From Mycolicibacterium rhodesiae (GTDB lineage Bacteria > Actinomycetota > Actinomycetes > Mycobacteriales > Mycobacteriaceae), in assembly GCF_002086695.1 (NCBI RefSeq), contig NZ_MVIH01000005.1, positions 186,001-250,000 of the forward strand: DNA of 64,000 nt. Direction: 5' to 3'. Shown here piece by piece: positions 7,643-16,282 of the stretch (the stretch's first letter is position 1; each line of letters begins with the position of its first letter). The notes under the pieces are model-generated. The model saw only the letters and a list, made by a program, of their open reading frames with translations. It was not told the origin of the DNA and searched no databases. Both the position numbers and the translations under genes were made by a program.

Positions 7643-8782
7643 ATGATGAGGGTCGCGCAGGTCGCGAACTTCTACGGCCCACGGTCGGGCGGATTGCGTA
7701 CGGCCGTCGACCGACTGGGCGCGGAGTACTGTGCCGCAGGCCATGAGGTGTTCCTCATCGTGCCCGGATCGACGGCCACCCACACCACGCTGCCCAGTGG
7801 AGTCACCCGAATCTCGGTGCCTGCCAGACAGATTCCGTTCACCGGCGGCTACCGCGCGGTGATGCCGGCACCGGTGACCACACTGCTGGAGCGGCTGGCG
7901 CCCGATGCCATCGAAGTCTCCGACCGGTTCACCCTGCGCTCGCTGGGCCGGTGGGGTGCGCGACAAGGCGTCACCACCGTGATGATCTCGCATGAGCGCC
8001 TGGACCGGCTGACGGGTCAGATCATGCCCAAGCGGCTGGCTCGCCGGATCGCCGACCTGGCGAACCGGCGCACCGCGGCGAGCTACGACACGGTGCTGTG
8101 CACCACCAGTTTCGCCCGCGAAGAGTTCGACCGCATCGGCGCCACGAATGTGATGACGGTGCCGCTGGGTGTGGACCTGGACATGTTTCATCCCCGCCGG
8201 TTCTGCACGCGCACCCGCAATCGGTGGGCCGCCCCGGATCAGGTGCTGCTGGTGCACTGCGGTCGGCTGTCGGTGGAGAAGCGCGCGGACCGGAGCATTG
8301 ATGCGCTTGCCGCGCTTCGTGATTCGGGTATGGATGCCCGGCTGGTGATTGCCGGGGACGGGCCGATGCGGGCGCGGCTGCAGCGTCAGGCGGCGCGGCT
8401 GCCGGTGGATTTCACCGGCTTCATCGACTCGCGCAATGCCGTTGCCACCTTGCTGGCCTCCGCCGACGTCGCGCTGGCGCCGGGTCCGCACGAAACCTTC
8501 GGCCTGGCCGCGCTCGAAGCACTGGCCTGCGGGACCCCGGCGGTCGTGTCGCGCACCTCGGCATTGTCGGAGATCCTCACCTCGGACAGCGGCGCGTGCG
8601 CCGACAACGATCCGCACGCGATCGCCGCGGCCGTCGCCGGCGTGATCGACCGTCCCGAGCAGCACCGGCGGTACTGCGCCCGGCGGCGGGCAGAGACGTT
8701 CACCTGGCCGCGGTCGGCGGCGGGCATGCTGACGGCGCTGGGCGGTTTGGCCCACGGCCGGGACGGGAACGCGGTGAATTGA
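7643..8782 (+). CDS. GT4 family glycosyltransferase
   Basis: 379 residues from ATG 7643 (MMRVAQVANFYGP; a second ATG follows at once). GT-B fold features are the N-terminal glycine loop GPRSGGLR, the central HCGRLSVEKRADRSIDAL that opens the C-terminal nucleotide-sugar domain, VIAGDGPMR, and the E-x7-E motif in PHETFGLAALEALACGTP. Related mycobacterial enzymes transfer mannose or glucose to phosphatidylinositol or glycolipids on the cytoplasmic face of the membrane. Which acceptor this one uses cannot be said. It stands alone, followed 40 bases later by a membrane protein gene on the same strand. Confidence 0.88.
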   Translation: MMRVAQVANFYGPRSGGLRTAVDRLGAEYCAAGHEVFLIVPGSTATHTTLPSGVTRISVPARQIPFTGGYRAVMPAPVTTLLERLAPDAIEVSDRFTLRSLGRWGARQGVTTVMISHERLDRLTGQIMPKRLARRIADLANRRTAASYDTVLCTTSFAREEFDRIGATNVMTVPLGVDLDMFHPRRFCTRTRNRWAAPDQVLLVHCGRLSVEKRADRSIDALAALRDSGMDARLVIAGDGPMRARLQRQAARLPVDFTGFIDSRNAVATLLASADVALAPGPHETFGLAALEALACGTPAVVSRTSALSEILTSDSGACADNDPHAIAAAVAGVIDRPEQHRRYCARRRAETFTWPRSAAGMLTALGGLAHGRDGNAVN

Positions 8783-8822
8783 CGGTGCCGTATCAGCGGC
8801 CCGCTCCACTGAAGGAGCCAGC

Positions 8823-9239
8823 ATGGACTCGAACAATGTCGTGTGGATTGTCATCGCCGCAGTCGTTGCGCTCGTCGTGATCGGTTTACTCGTCTGGGTC
8901 GGTCGCAAGCGTCAGGTCAGCCGCCGAGTCGCGCAGGCCGACGAGATCCGCGAAGAAGTCCGTCAGGAACAGCTCAAGCTGCAACATCGTGAAGCGGTCG
9001 CCGACGAGACGGCTGCCAAAGCCCGTGCAGCGCAAGCCGAAGCAGAAGCGAAGGCGGCCGAGGCGGCACGCCTGGAGGCGAACGCAGCCAAGCACCGCGA
9101 AGATGCGACCGCGCACCGCGAAGAACTCGACGAACGGGCCTCGCACGCCGATTCCCTGGACCCGCGGGTCAAGGAGCAGGAGCGTGCCGGGTCAGTCGCG
9201 CGAGGAGATCAGTCCGGGCGCCCCGAGGCTGACCGGTAG
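8823..9239 (+). CDS. Membrane-anchored coiled-coil protein
   Basis: 138 residues with one N-terminal transmembrane helix (residues about 6-27, VVWIVIAAVVALVVIGLLVW), then a basic stretch and an Ala/Glu/Lys/Arg-rich heptad region to about residue 110 that should form a long coiled coil, and a polar tail. It has a good ribosome-binding site (gaaggag, 8810-8816). Such anchored coiled coils occur widely in mycobacteria as envelope or stress proteins without assigned function. The last 48 bases overlap the 3' end of the P450 gene on the other strand. Confidence 0.75.
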   Translation: MDSNNVVWIVIAAVVALVVIGLLVWVGRKRQVSRRVAQADEIREEVRQEQLKLQHREAVADETAAKARAAQAEAEAKAAEAARLEANAAKHREDATAHREELDERASHADSLDPRVKEQERAGSVARGDQSGRPEADR

Positions 9240-10508
9240 CTCGGCCCACCCGCGCAGCACCCGGGTGTCACGGCGGCTGCCGAGCCCCGCGAGTTGCGCC
9301 TCGGGGAAGTGCGCGAAGAACCGTCGCAAACCGACCTCGCCCTCGGCTCGCGCCAGCGCAGCCCCGAGGCAGAAGTGCCGTCCACCCGAGAAGGCAAGGT
9401 GTTTACCGGCATTCGGCCGGCTGACATCGAATCGGTGTGGATCCTCGAAGACCGCCGGGTCACGGTTGGCAGCGGCGAGATAGATCGCCACCATCTCACC
9501 CGCGCGGACCGTGGTGCCGGCAACTTCGGTGTCGCGCAGGGCGATCCGCGCCGACAGCTGCACCGGTGACTCCAGGCGCAGGATCTCTTCGACCGCGCCC
9601 GGCCACAGCGACGGATCCTCCTGGAGCCGCGCGAGCTGATCAGGGGAGTTGAGTAACAACCGAATCCCATTGCCCAGCAGGTTGACTGTCGTCTCGAACC
9701 CGGCGGCGAGCACCAGCCCCGCGACGCCGGCCAATTCGCTCTCATCGAGATGCTGACCTTCGTCCGAGGCGACGATCAGCTGGCTCATCAGGTCGTCGCC
9801 GGGACGATCGCGCAGCTGTCGCAGATGCGCGGACAGCCACAGGTTGAATCCGGCCAGGCCCTTCTGCACACGCTGGTACTGCGACCAGGTCAATCCGACG
9901 TCCAGGCTCGGCGCGGCGAGCTCACCGAATTCCAGGATCCGAGGCCGGTCGGCCTGCGGCACCCCGAGGATGTCACCGATGATCGCGACGGGTAGCTGCG
10001 AGCAGTACCGCTCGACGATGTCGACGACGCCGGGACCGTCGGACAGGCAGTCGAGCAGTTCCGCGGCGGTGTCCTCGACTCGGTCGCGCAGCGCGGTCAC
10101 CGCGCGCGAGGTGAACACCGACGAGACCGTCTTGCGGTAGCGGGTGTGCTCGGGTGGCTCGACGGCCAGCAGGGACGGCGGTCGGAGCGGATGCAGCAGG
10201 TCGTCGCGGGTGCGCCGCTCCACCCAGCGCAGCGGCTTGGGCAGGTTCCCACCGAGGATGATCACCCGGAAGTCCTCGGAGCGCAGCAGTTCGTGGGCCA
10301 CCGCGTGGTCGAGGGTCAGATAACCGAGCCGAGTGGGAAGCATCGGACCCTGCGGACGCATCTCTTCGAAGAACGAGACCGGGTCGGTGCGCACCGCCGG
10401 GTCGAAGGCCATCCGGGCCTGGGGGTCACCGCGGCGGGCCGCCACGCCGGCCGCCGCTCGGATCATGCCGTGCATCACCAACCAGTGCACCCGCTGCTTC
10501 ATGTCCAT
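9192..10508 (-). CDS. cyp140: Cytochrome P450, CYP140 family
   Basis: 438 residues from ATG 10508 (MDMKQRVHWL; ATG 10502 is equally possible). It has the P450 I-helix AGFETTVNLLG, the ExxR in EEILRLES, the NRDP turn and the haem loop FSGGRHFCLGAALARAE. Many segments match what I recall of M. tuberculosis CYP140A1 (Rv1880c), for example SLLAVEPPEHTRYRKTV and FGELAAPSLD. The natural substrate of CYP140 is not established. It lies 35 bases downstream of another P450 gene on the same strand, so the two are probably co-transcribed. Confidence 0.92.
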   Translation of the reverse strand: MDMKQRVHWLVMHGMIRAAAGVAARRGDPQARMAFDPAVRTDPVSFFEEMRPQGPMLPTRLGYLTLDHAVAHELLRSEDFRVIILGGNLPKPLRWVERRTRDDLLHPLRPPSLLAVEPPEHTRYRKTVSSVFTSRAVTALRDRVEDTAAELLDCLSDGPGVVDIVERYCSQLPVAIIGDILGVPQADRPRILEFGELAAPSLDVGLTWSQYQRVQKGLAGFNLWLSAHLRQLRDRPGDDLMSQLIVASDEGQHLDESELAGVAGLVLAAGFETTVNLLGNGIRLLLNSPDQLARLQEDPSLWPGAVEEILRLESPVQLSARIALRDTEVAGTTVRAGEMVAIYLAAANRDPAVFEDPHRFDVSRPNAGKHLAFSGGRHFCLGAALARAEGEVGLRRFFAHFPEAQLAGLGSRRDTRVLRGWAELPVSLGAPGLISSRD

Positions 10509-10543
10509 CACGCTACGAGTGCCGCGCGGTCCGCGCCACAACC

Positions 10544-11824
10544 TCAGGCGGGCGTCCAGCTCACCGGCATGCGCTTGATGCCATGGATGAACGCGGACAG
10601 CAGCATCGACGGCTCCTCGGTGACCGCGATATCCGGCATGCGGCGGTGCAGTTCTTCGAATACGACCGCGATCTCGCGGCGGGCGAGGTTGGCGCCTAGG
10701 CAGAAGTGCGCACCACCGCCGCCGAACCCGACGTGATGGTTGGGGGTGCGGGTGACGTCGAAGAGGTACGGGTTGGCGAACTTGTCCTCGTCGCGGTTGG
10801 CCGAGGCGTACCACATGGTGACCTTGTCGCCCTCGGCCATCTTGACCCCGCTGAGTTCGATGTCGCGGGTGACGGTGCGGCGCATGTAGATCACCGGCGA
10901 CGCCCAGCGCACGACCTCCTCGACCGCGGTGTCGGTGACGGCGGCGAAGTCGTCCCACCAGATCTTGCGCTGCTCGGGATACCGGGTCAGCGCCAGCACG
11001 CCGTGGCTGATCGCGTTGCGGGTGGTCTCGTTGCCCGCCACGGCAAGCAGGATGAAGAACGACGCGATCTCGGCCGAGGTCAGCCGTTCCCCGTCGACCT
11101 CGGCGGCTACCAGCGAGGTGGTCAGGTCCTCACGCGGATTGACTCGCCGGTCCTCGGCGAGGGCGGTGGCGTAGGCGCCGATGTCGAAAGCGACCTTGAG
11201 GAACTCGTCGAAGTCGGTGGTCAGGTCCGGGTCGCCGAAGCCGAGAATGATGTTGGTCCAGTGGAATATCCGGTCGTGGTCGTCCTCTGGGATGCCCATC
11301 ATGTCGCAGATGACCTGCAGCGGCAGCGGGCCGGAGAGCTCGGTGACCAGTTCGGCGTTGCCGTCCGGATGGTTGGCGATCATCGCCGACACCAGTTGCT
11401 GCGCACGGTCGCGCACCGAGGCCTCGGTGCGGGCCACCACCTTCGGGGTGAAGGCACTGCGCACGATGTTGCGCAGCCGGGCGTGCCGCGGGTCGTCCAA
11501 GGCGATCATCGAGCCGAAATACTCGGCGACCTCCGGGATCTGGTCACCGATCGTGATGTTCGGATAGGAGCTGAAGATGTCCGGGTGGCGGCTGGCGTAG
11601 AACACATCGTCGAGCTTGGTCAACGCCCAGTGGCCGGGGCCGGCCTCGATACCCTCGAACTCGACCTCGTGGAAGAACGCGATCGGGGCCTCGCGGCGCA
11701 AGGTGGCGAACGCGCCGTCGCGCAGCGCGTCGTCCATGCCCCAGAACTCGAAGGTGCCCAGATTGATGTCCTCGAGCGCCATTTCGGGCGGCGGCTGACC
11801 ATTGACTCGTGTGGCGATGCCCAT
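10544..11824 (-). CDS. cyp124: Cytochrome P450, CYP124-like
   Basis: 426 residues from ATG 11824 (MGIATRVNGQPPPEMAL). Canonical motifs are the I-helix AGNETTRNAISHG, ExxR in EEVVRWASP and the haem loop FGGGGAHFCLGANLARRE. Long stretches such as HWALTKLDDVFYASRHPDI and SSYPNITI match M. tuberculosis CYP124A1 (Rv2266), which hydroxylates the terminal methyl of branched lipids such as phytanic acid and also sterol side chains. A longer frame reaches 11938, but the CYP124 family begins near this ATG. It is the upstream gene of a two-P450 tandem and divergent from the YoaK-like gene. Confidence 0.92.
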   Translation of the reverse strand: MGIATRVNGQPPPEMALEDINLGTFEFWGMDDALRDGAFATLRREAPIAFFHEVEFEGIEAGPGHWALTKLDDVFYASRHPDIFSSYPNITIGDQIPEVAEYFGSMIALDDPRHARLRNIVRSAFTPKVVARTEASVRDRAQQLVSAMIANHPDGNAELVTELSGPLPLQVICDMMGIPEDDHDRIFHWTNIILGFGDPDLTTDFDEFLKVAFDIGAYATALAEDRRVNPREDLTTSLVAAEVDGERLTSAEIASFFILLAVAGNETTRNAISHGVLALTRYPEQRKIWWDDFAAVTDTAVEEVVRWASPVIYMRRTVTRDIELSGVKMAEGDKVTMWYASANRDEDKFANPYLFDVTRTPNHHVGFGGGGAHFCLGANLARREIAVVFEELHRRMPDIAVTEEPSMLLSAFIHGIKRMPVSWTPA

Positions 11825-11894
11825 GGGAGACGACACTAGAGTCCACGGCCCACGCTCGTGTTCATTTCCCGATTCAGGCAAGCTTGCTCCCACG

Positions 11895-12563
11895 ATGACG
11901 CGCACCTCGACGACATTGCGTTTCGGCCTGCTGCTCACGCTGGCGAACGGCTTCCTGGACGCCTATACCTACCTCGCCCGCGGCGGGGTGTTCGCGAACG
12001 TTCAGACGGCCAACGTGATCCTCTTCGCGCTGGATACGAGTCAGGGAAAGGTCAGCGCGGCGCTTGCCCATGTGTGGCCACTTCTGGCGTTCTTCGCCGG
12101 CGTGGGTCTGGCCTCGCATCTGAAGTCCGGCCGGGTCGAGAAGTATCTGAAGCATCCGCTGCGGTGGACGATGCTGCTGCAGGCCACAGTGCTGTTCATC
12201 ATCGGGTTCGTGCCCACCACGGTGGCGCACAGCTATGTGACGGTGCCGATCTCGTTCGTCGCCGCCATGCAGATCGGTTTGTTCCGCAACATCGGCGATT
12301 TCGTGTATCTGCCGGTGGCGACCACCGGCAACCTGATGCGTCTGGTGGAGAGTGGATACACCGGTTTCGTGGACCGCGACGCGACGGCCCGGCAGGCGTT
12401 CAGCACGTACGCCGCGCTGACGGTGTTCTTCACCGGCGGCGCGGTGGTCGGCGCATTCGCCACCCGCGCCTGGAGCGTGCACGCGATCTGGATTCCGGCC
12501 GCCGTCTTGTCCGTCACGCTGATCCTGTTCGTCATCGACGAGCGCAAGGGAGTGGAGCCATGA
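11895..12563 (+). CDS. YoaK/DUF1275 family membrane protein
   Basis: 222 residues from ATG 11895 (MTRTSTTLRFG) with about six hydrophobic segments. The family hallmark is the N-terminal LLTLANGFLDAYTYLARGGVFANVQTAN pattern (split here across the first helix) and a later TGNL motif. DUF1275 proteins are membrane proteins of unproven transport function. The stop codon overlaps the next gene's ATG in an ATGA at 12560-12563, which implies translational coupling to the threonine-synthase-like enzyme. Confidence 0.85.
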   Translation: MTRTSTTLRFGLLLTLANGFLDAYTYLARGGVFANVQTANVILFALDTSQGKVSAALAHVWPLLAFFAGVGLASHLKSGRVEKYLKHPLRWTMLLQATVLFIIGFVPTTVAHSYVTVPISFVAAMQIGLFRNIGDFVYLPVATTGNLMRLVESGYTGFVDRDATARQAFSTYAALTVFFTGGAVVGAFATRAWSVHAIWIPAAVLSVTLILFVIDERKGVEP

Positions 12564-13642
12564 ATCTGCCGCCGCTGCAATGCCGCTCATGCGGCCGAGA
12601 ATTCGACGTCGCAGAATTGGTATGGCGATGCCCGTGTGGCGGGGTGCTCGACGTCATCGAGACGTGGCGACCCGACGGTGAGTCGGTGCTGCCGGTACCG
12701 GTCGGCGCATCGATCACCCTCGGTGAAGGCAACACCCCGATGATCCCGTCGACGACGTTGCCGGCCGTCCGCTTCAAGCTCGAATTCCTCAGTCCCACTC
12801 TGTCGTTCAAAGATCGAGGCGCGGTGGTCCTGGCGGCGCTCGCGGAGCGGCTCGGGGTCGGGCAGGCTGTGGTCGACAGCAGCGGCAATGCCGGAACGGC
12901 GGCCGCCGCGTATTTCGCAAGGGCCGGCATCGACTGCCAGGTGCTGGTTCCGGCATCGACCTCGCCGGAGAAGCTCGCCCAGATCCGTGCGCACGGCGCC
13001 GAGCTGACTCTGGTGCCGGGGGACCGCGCCGCCACCGCCGCGGCGGCCGCACGGATCGCCGAACGCCCCGGCATCTTCTATGCCAGTCACGTCTACCACC
13101 CGTATTTCATGCACGGCGTGAAGACCTACGGATATGAGATCTGGCAGCAGAACGGACGCAGGCTGCCGTCGGCGGTGCTGGTACCGGTCGGCAACGGGAC
13201 GCTGCTGCTGGGCTGCTACCTGGCCTTCACCGAGTTGGTCGCCGCCGGGCTGGCCGACCGGATGCCTGCGCTGATCGCGGTCCAGGCGGCCGGGTGCGCA
13301 CCGCTGGCGGCGGCGTGGGACGGCCGAGACCCGGCGCTGGGGTCCACGGTGGCCGAGGGCATTGCGATCACCGCGCCGCCGCGCGCCGAGCAGATCCTGG
13401 CCGCCGTGCGCGACTCTCACGGCACCATCGTCACCGTCGACGACGACGCGATCGTGGCGGGGCGCCGTGCGCTGGGCCGCGAGGGCGTGTTCGTCGAGCC
13501 GACGGCGGCGGTCTGTTACACCGCGGCCGCCGGCGCCGCCGCCCGATCAGGGCCGGACTGGCAGCGGATCAACGATCTGTTGGCCGGAGGCGACGTGGTG
13601 ATTCCGTTGTGCGGCGCGGGTCTGAAGCATCCGGGCGATTGA
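12560..13642 (+). CDS. Threonine synthase-like PLP enzyme
   Basis: 360 residues. The N-terminus carries a small zinc-ribbon-like module (CRSCGREF, then WRCPCGG), as in many archaeal and actinobacterial threonine synthases. The fold-type II PLP lysine lies in LSFKDRGAV near residue 88, the SSGNAGTAAA loop binds the cofactor phosphate, and the VPVGNGTLLLG and PLCGAGLKHPG motifs complete the site. The housekeeping thrC of mycobacteria lies next to hom and thrB; here the partner is a YoaK-like membrane protein, so this may be a paralogue acting on another beta/gamma-substituted amino acid. The ATG start overlaps the upstream stop. Confidence 0.85.
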   Translation: MNLPPLQCRSCGREFDVAELVWRCPCGGVLDVIETWRPDGESVLPVPVGASITLGEGNTPMIPSTTLPAVRFKLEFLSPTLSFKDRGAVVLAALAERLGVGQAVVDSSGNAGTAAAAYFARAGIDCQVLVPASTSPEKLAQIRAHGAELTLVPGDRAATAAAAARIAERPGIFYASHVYHPYFMHGVKTYGYEIWQQNGRRLPSAVLVPVGNGTLLLGCYLAFTELVAAGLADRMPALIAVQAAGCAPLAAAWDGRDPALGSTVAEGIAITAPPRAEQILAAVRDSHGTIVTVDDDAIVAGRRALGREGVFVEPTAAVCYTAAAGAAARSGPDWQRINDLLAGGDVVIPLCGAGLKHPGD

Positions 13643-13670
13643 ACTACGCCCCAGCGGGGAAGCAACAAGC

Positions 13671-13859
13671 ATGGCAACCTACCGCGTGATCAACCCGCAT
13701 GGCGACGTCGTCGACACCAAGGACATCGAGAGCGCCGAGGACGCGCACGCCTGGTTCGTCGACTCGCGGGCCGACAACTCCGAGCTGGGCTGGCGTATGG
13801 AGGTCGAACACGACGGCGAGTGGAGCTTCTTCGACGACACCGAAGGCAGCTCGGACTGA
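13671..13859 (+). CDS. Small acidic hypothetical protein
   Basis: 62 residues, acidic, starting MATYRVINPHG and ending GSSD, with an aromatic-rich end (GWRMEVEHDGEWSFFDD). It looks like a single beta-rich domain, with no signal peptide or membrane segment. It follows the threonine-synthase-like gene by 28 bases with a GGGGAAG ribosome-binding site, so it may be co-transcribed. No function recognised. Confidence 0.7.
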   Translation: MATYRVINPHGDVVDTKDIESAEDAHAWFVDSRADNSELGWRMEVEHDGEWSFFDDTEGSSD

Positions 13860-13869
13860 CAGCCACCCC

Positions 13870-14373
13870 TCAGGCCGGGGCCCATCCCATGTTGCGGGCG
13901 AACGTGACCGCATCCTCGGAAATGGTTCCCAACTTCCTGGACGTCTCGATGTAGCCCTTCACCATCGGCATGAAGTTCATCGGGTTGTAGGCGTCTTCCT
14001 CGTAGCTCCACAGCCCGTCGCCGGCGTACTTCAGCACCGAGATGTTGGGTTCCTCATGGATGCTGCCGTCGCCGGGATCGCGCATCCGGTTCTGGAACTC
14101 GCAGATGACCCAGCCCTTGTCCACATCGATGGAATGCCAGGTCGACGGGAACCAGGGCATCTCGGTGCCGGGAAAAGTGTTCATGGTCTTGACGATCCAC
14201 GCGCGGATCGCTTCCCGGCCGTGGAATGTGCCGTAGGAATGCTCCACATATGTGGCGTCCTCGGTGAACTGGTCGGCAAACCGCGACCAGTCCCAGCTGT
14301 CGGCAATGCCGACGACAACCTGCTTGTGTTCTTCGAACGCCGACTCAATTTCTTCGCGTGACCACCGACCCAT
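13870..14373 (-). CDS. NTF2-like (SnoaL) protein
   Basis: 167 residues with the nuclear-transport-factor-2-like fold pattern: an N-terminal helix with WDWSRFADQFTEDATYVEH, then GREAIRAWI, a WHSIDVDKGWVICEF strand and a YEEDAYNPMNF strand. In this superfamily the cone-shaped pocket serves as an isomerase, dehydratase, hydrolase or ligand-binding site. It stands alone, convergent with the small gene ending at 13859 and 41 bases downstream of the SRPBCC gene on the same strand. No substrate can be assigned. Confidence 0.78.
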   Translation of the reverse strand: MGRWSREEIESAFEEHKQVVVGIADSWDWSRFADQFTEDATYVEHSYGTFHGREAIRAWIVKTMNTFPGTEMPWFPSTWHSIDVDKGWVICEFQNRMRDPGDGSIHEEPNISVLKYAGDGLWSYEEDAYNPMNFMPMVKGYIETSRKLGTISEDAVTFARNMGWAPA

Positions 14374-14414
14374 GCACCGGTTGTATCAAACCGAGGGCCG
14401 ACCGTGGCGACGTT

Positions 14415-14870
14415 TCAGTCGTTCTCGACGACCTTCTTGATGCGTTCCAGCGTGGTGCGCATGTCTCGCTGGTTGCGCCGGACGCGTAGCTGTCCGCCCA
14501 ACAGCTCGAACAGCCGCATCCCGGGGAAATTTGCCATCCGGAACGATTCCGTCACGTCGGTGCCGTCACCCGCTGGGTCGAGCCGGTAGTGCCAATTGTT
14601 GACCGCCTTCTCGCCGGCAAGGACGGCGAAGCCGAATTCGCGTCCCGGTTCGCAGGCGGTGACTCGGCACGTGGTCCAGTACACCGGGCCGATCTCGTTG
14701 CGCCGCACATGTCCGCGGAACCTCGCCCCCAGCGCCGGACCGGTGGCGCCGTCGAGCCATTCGGACTCGAACACCTCCGGTGAGAACTCGCCGGTTCTGG
14801 TGATGTCGGCGATCACATTCCAGATCTTGTCGGCCGGTGCGGCCATGTGCACTGTCACGGAGCCCTTCAT
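14415..14870 (-). CDS. SRPBCC (START-like) protein
   Basis: 151 residues with the polyketide-cyclase/START pattern: MKGSVTVHMAAPADKIWNVIADI at the start (a beta strand then helix with the typical A-D-x-I-W), an FRGHVRRNEIGPVYW strand, and a long C-terminal helix. These helix-grip proteins bind hydrophobic ligands. In size and sequence style it resembles Rv1883c. It is divergent from a second SRPBCC gene starting at 14934. Confidence 0.8.
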   Translation of the reverse strand: MKGSVTVHMAAPADKIWNVIADITRTGEFSPEVFESEWLDGATGPALGARFRGHVRRNEIGPVYWTTCRVTACEPGREFGFAVLAGEKAVNNWHYRLDPAGDGTDVTESFRMANFPGMRLFELLGGQLRVRRNQRDMRTTLERIKKVVEND

Positions 14871-14933
14871 GGACCTGATCCTATGCAGCCGGCGACCCCG
14901 GCCGATCTGCTACGCGGCGTAGCGTTGGCAGAT

Positions 14934-15344
14934 ATGGGGTTTGGTGCACGAATTCGGCTGCCGATGGTGATGGTGGACCGCCACGTGCCGTACCCGGCCG
15001 ATGTGGTCTGGACCCTGCTGACGGACCTGGATGCCTGGCCGCGGTGGGGCCCGTCGATCAGCGGCGCCGTACTCGATTCCGGCGGCAGATATCTCGTGGC
15101 CGGCTCGACCGGAACGGTCACGGCCATCGGTGCCGTCAGTGTTCCGTTCGCAGTCACCGAATTCGAGCCGGGCCGACGCTGGGCGTGGTCGGTCGCGGGC
15201 GTGCCGGCCACCGCTCACGGCGTCGAGGCGGCTCCGGGCGGGTGCCGGGTCTGGTTCGAGGTGCCGTGGTGGGCCGCGCCCTATACCGCGGTATGTGCGA
15301 TTGCGTTGCGCCGCATCGATTCTCTGGCCGCTACGCGGAGGTGA
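14934..15344 (+). CDS. SRPBCC family protein
   Basis: 136 residues from ATG 14934 (MGFGARIRLP). The HVPYPADVVWTLLTDLDAWPRWGP segment (in two pieces around the first helix) is the classic helix-grip opening, followed by alternating strands including GRRWAWSV and a short C-terminal helix. An upstream ATG at 14883 would leave only 12 bases to the divergent neighbour, so the later start is preferred. The last 14 bases overlap the convergent deacetylase gene. Confidence 0.72.
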   Translation: MGFGARIRLPMVMVDRHVPYPADVVWTLLTDLDAWPRWGPSISGAVLDSGGRYLVAGSTGTVTAIGAVSVPFAVTEFEPGRRWAWSVAGVPATAHGVEAAPGGCRVWFEVPWWAAPYTAVCAIALRRIDSLAATRR

Positions 15345-16155
15345 CGTGCGGGATCTCCGGCTGGAGGAACACGTCGTTGAGGGTGACCGTGCGCAGATTG
15401 CGCGACCGGATGACGTCGACCAGCGCGGGGAAGACGTGTGTGACCGGCGGATGGTTGAGGTGGCCGATCACGATGTTCTGCTGGATGAAGTACTGGTCGG
15501 CCATCTTGACGATGAAGTCCTCGGTCACCACCGTGGAGTCGGCCAGCGACCCCGCCCATAGCGTGGGCACCCGATAGCCCAGATCGGCCGCCACCGCGTC
15601 GACGTCGTCGTTGTGATTGCCGTACGGCGGGCGGAAATACGGGGTGGCATCGGTGCCGAACGTGTTGCGCAGGAACTGGTCGTTGCGCCGCAACTGATCG
15701 GCGACCTGCTCCTTGGTGAGGGTGGTGAGGTCGGGATGGGACCAGGTGTGGTTGCCGAGCTGGATCTGGCCGGAGTCCACCAGCGGCCGCAGCAGCGCCG
15801 CATTGTCGCGCCAGGAGTCGTAGACCCCGTTGACGAAGAACGTCAGCCGGATGCCGGTGTCCTTGGCCAACTGGGTGTAGAGCCGGACCACTTCGGAGTT
15901 CACCCCGTCGTCGACCGTGAGCGCCAGGAGGTCACCGTTGCCGGGGATCCTGGTCAGTTCGCCGCCGCCCGGCAACGCGATCCGCGCGGTGGTCGGCGGT
16001 GGCGGCAGCAGCGGGGCCGCGCCGATCGGTGGCGGGGGAGCCTTGGCCGTCAACGGCGGAGGGGTCTGCGACATCGCGATCGCGCTGGATGCGCCGACCA
16101 GTCCGGCGGAGGCGAACAAGCCGATCACGAATTGGCGGCGGGTTACCTCGGGCAC
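15331..16155 (-). CDS. Tat-exported polysaccharide deacetylase
   Basis: 274 residues from GTG 16155. The N-terminus has a twin-arginine signal (TRRQFVIGLFASAGLVG) and a Pro-rich linker. The NodB homology domain begins at LLALTVDDGVN (the catalytic and metal aspartates of motif 1, usually TFDDG, here TVDDG), continues with the metal histidines in LGNHTWSHPDL, and has motif 3 FRPPYGNHN. Such enzymes remove acetyl groups from peptidoglycan or other glycans outside the membrane. A longer reading frame to 16695 runs antisense across the next gene and is not used. Confidence 0.88.
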   Translation of the reverse strand: MPEVTRRQFVIGLFASAGLVGASSAIAMSQTPPPLTAKAPPPPIGAAPLLPPPPTTARIALPGGGELTRIPGNGDLLALTVDDGVNSEVVRLYTQLAKDTGIRLTFFVNGVYDSWRDNAALLRPLVDSGQIQLGNHTWSHPDLTTLTKEQVADQLRRNDQFLRNTFGTDATPYFRPPYGNHNDDVDAVAADLGYRVPTLWAGSLADSTVVTEDFIVKMADQYFIQQNIVIGHLNHPPVTHVFPALVDVIRSRNLRTVTLNDVFLQPEIPHVTSA

Positions 16156-16282
16156 GTCACGATCCCACAACCGTAAGTCACATCTGTAACACCCGTCACA
16201 CCGATAGGCTAAGCTGCGCGACCGCCGAAAGCCGGTACATCCGCCGCTGTGTCGCGGTCCGGACCGGGCTACCGTGGCGAGG

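Noticed and set aside
7543..8908. Extended 571-residue reading of the deazaflavin-type gene
   Set aside because: All residues upstream of 7543 lie antisense to the glycosyltransferase gene and have no family similarity.
11878..11887. GCAAGCTTGC palindrome considered as a KstR2 site upstream of the CYP124-like gene
   Set aside because: KstR2 sites need two bases between CAAG and CTTG; here there is no spacer.
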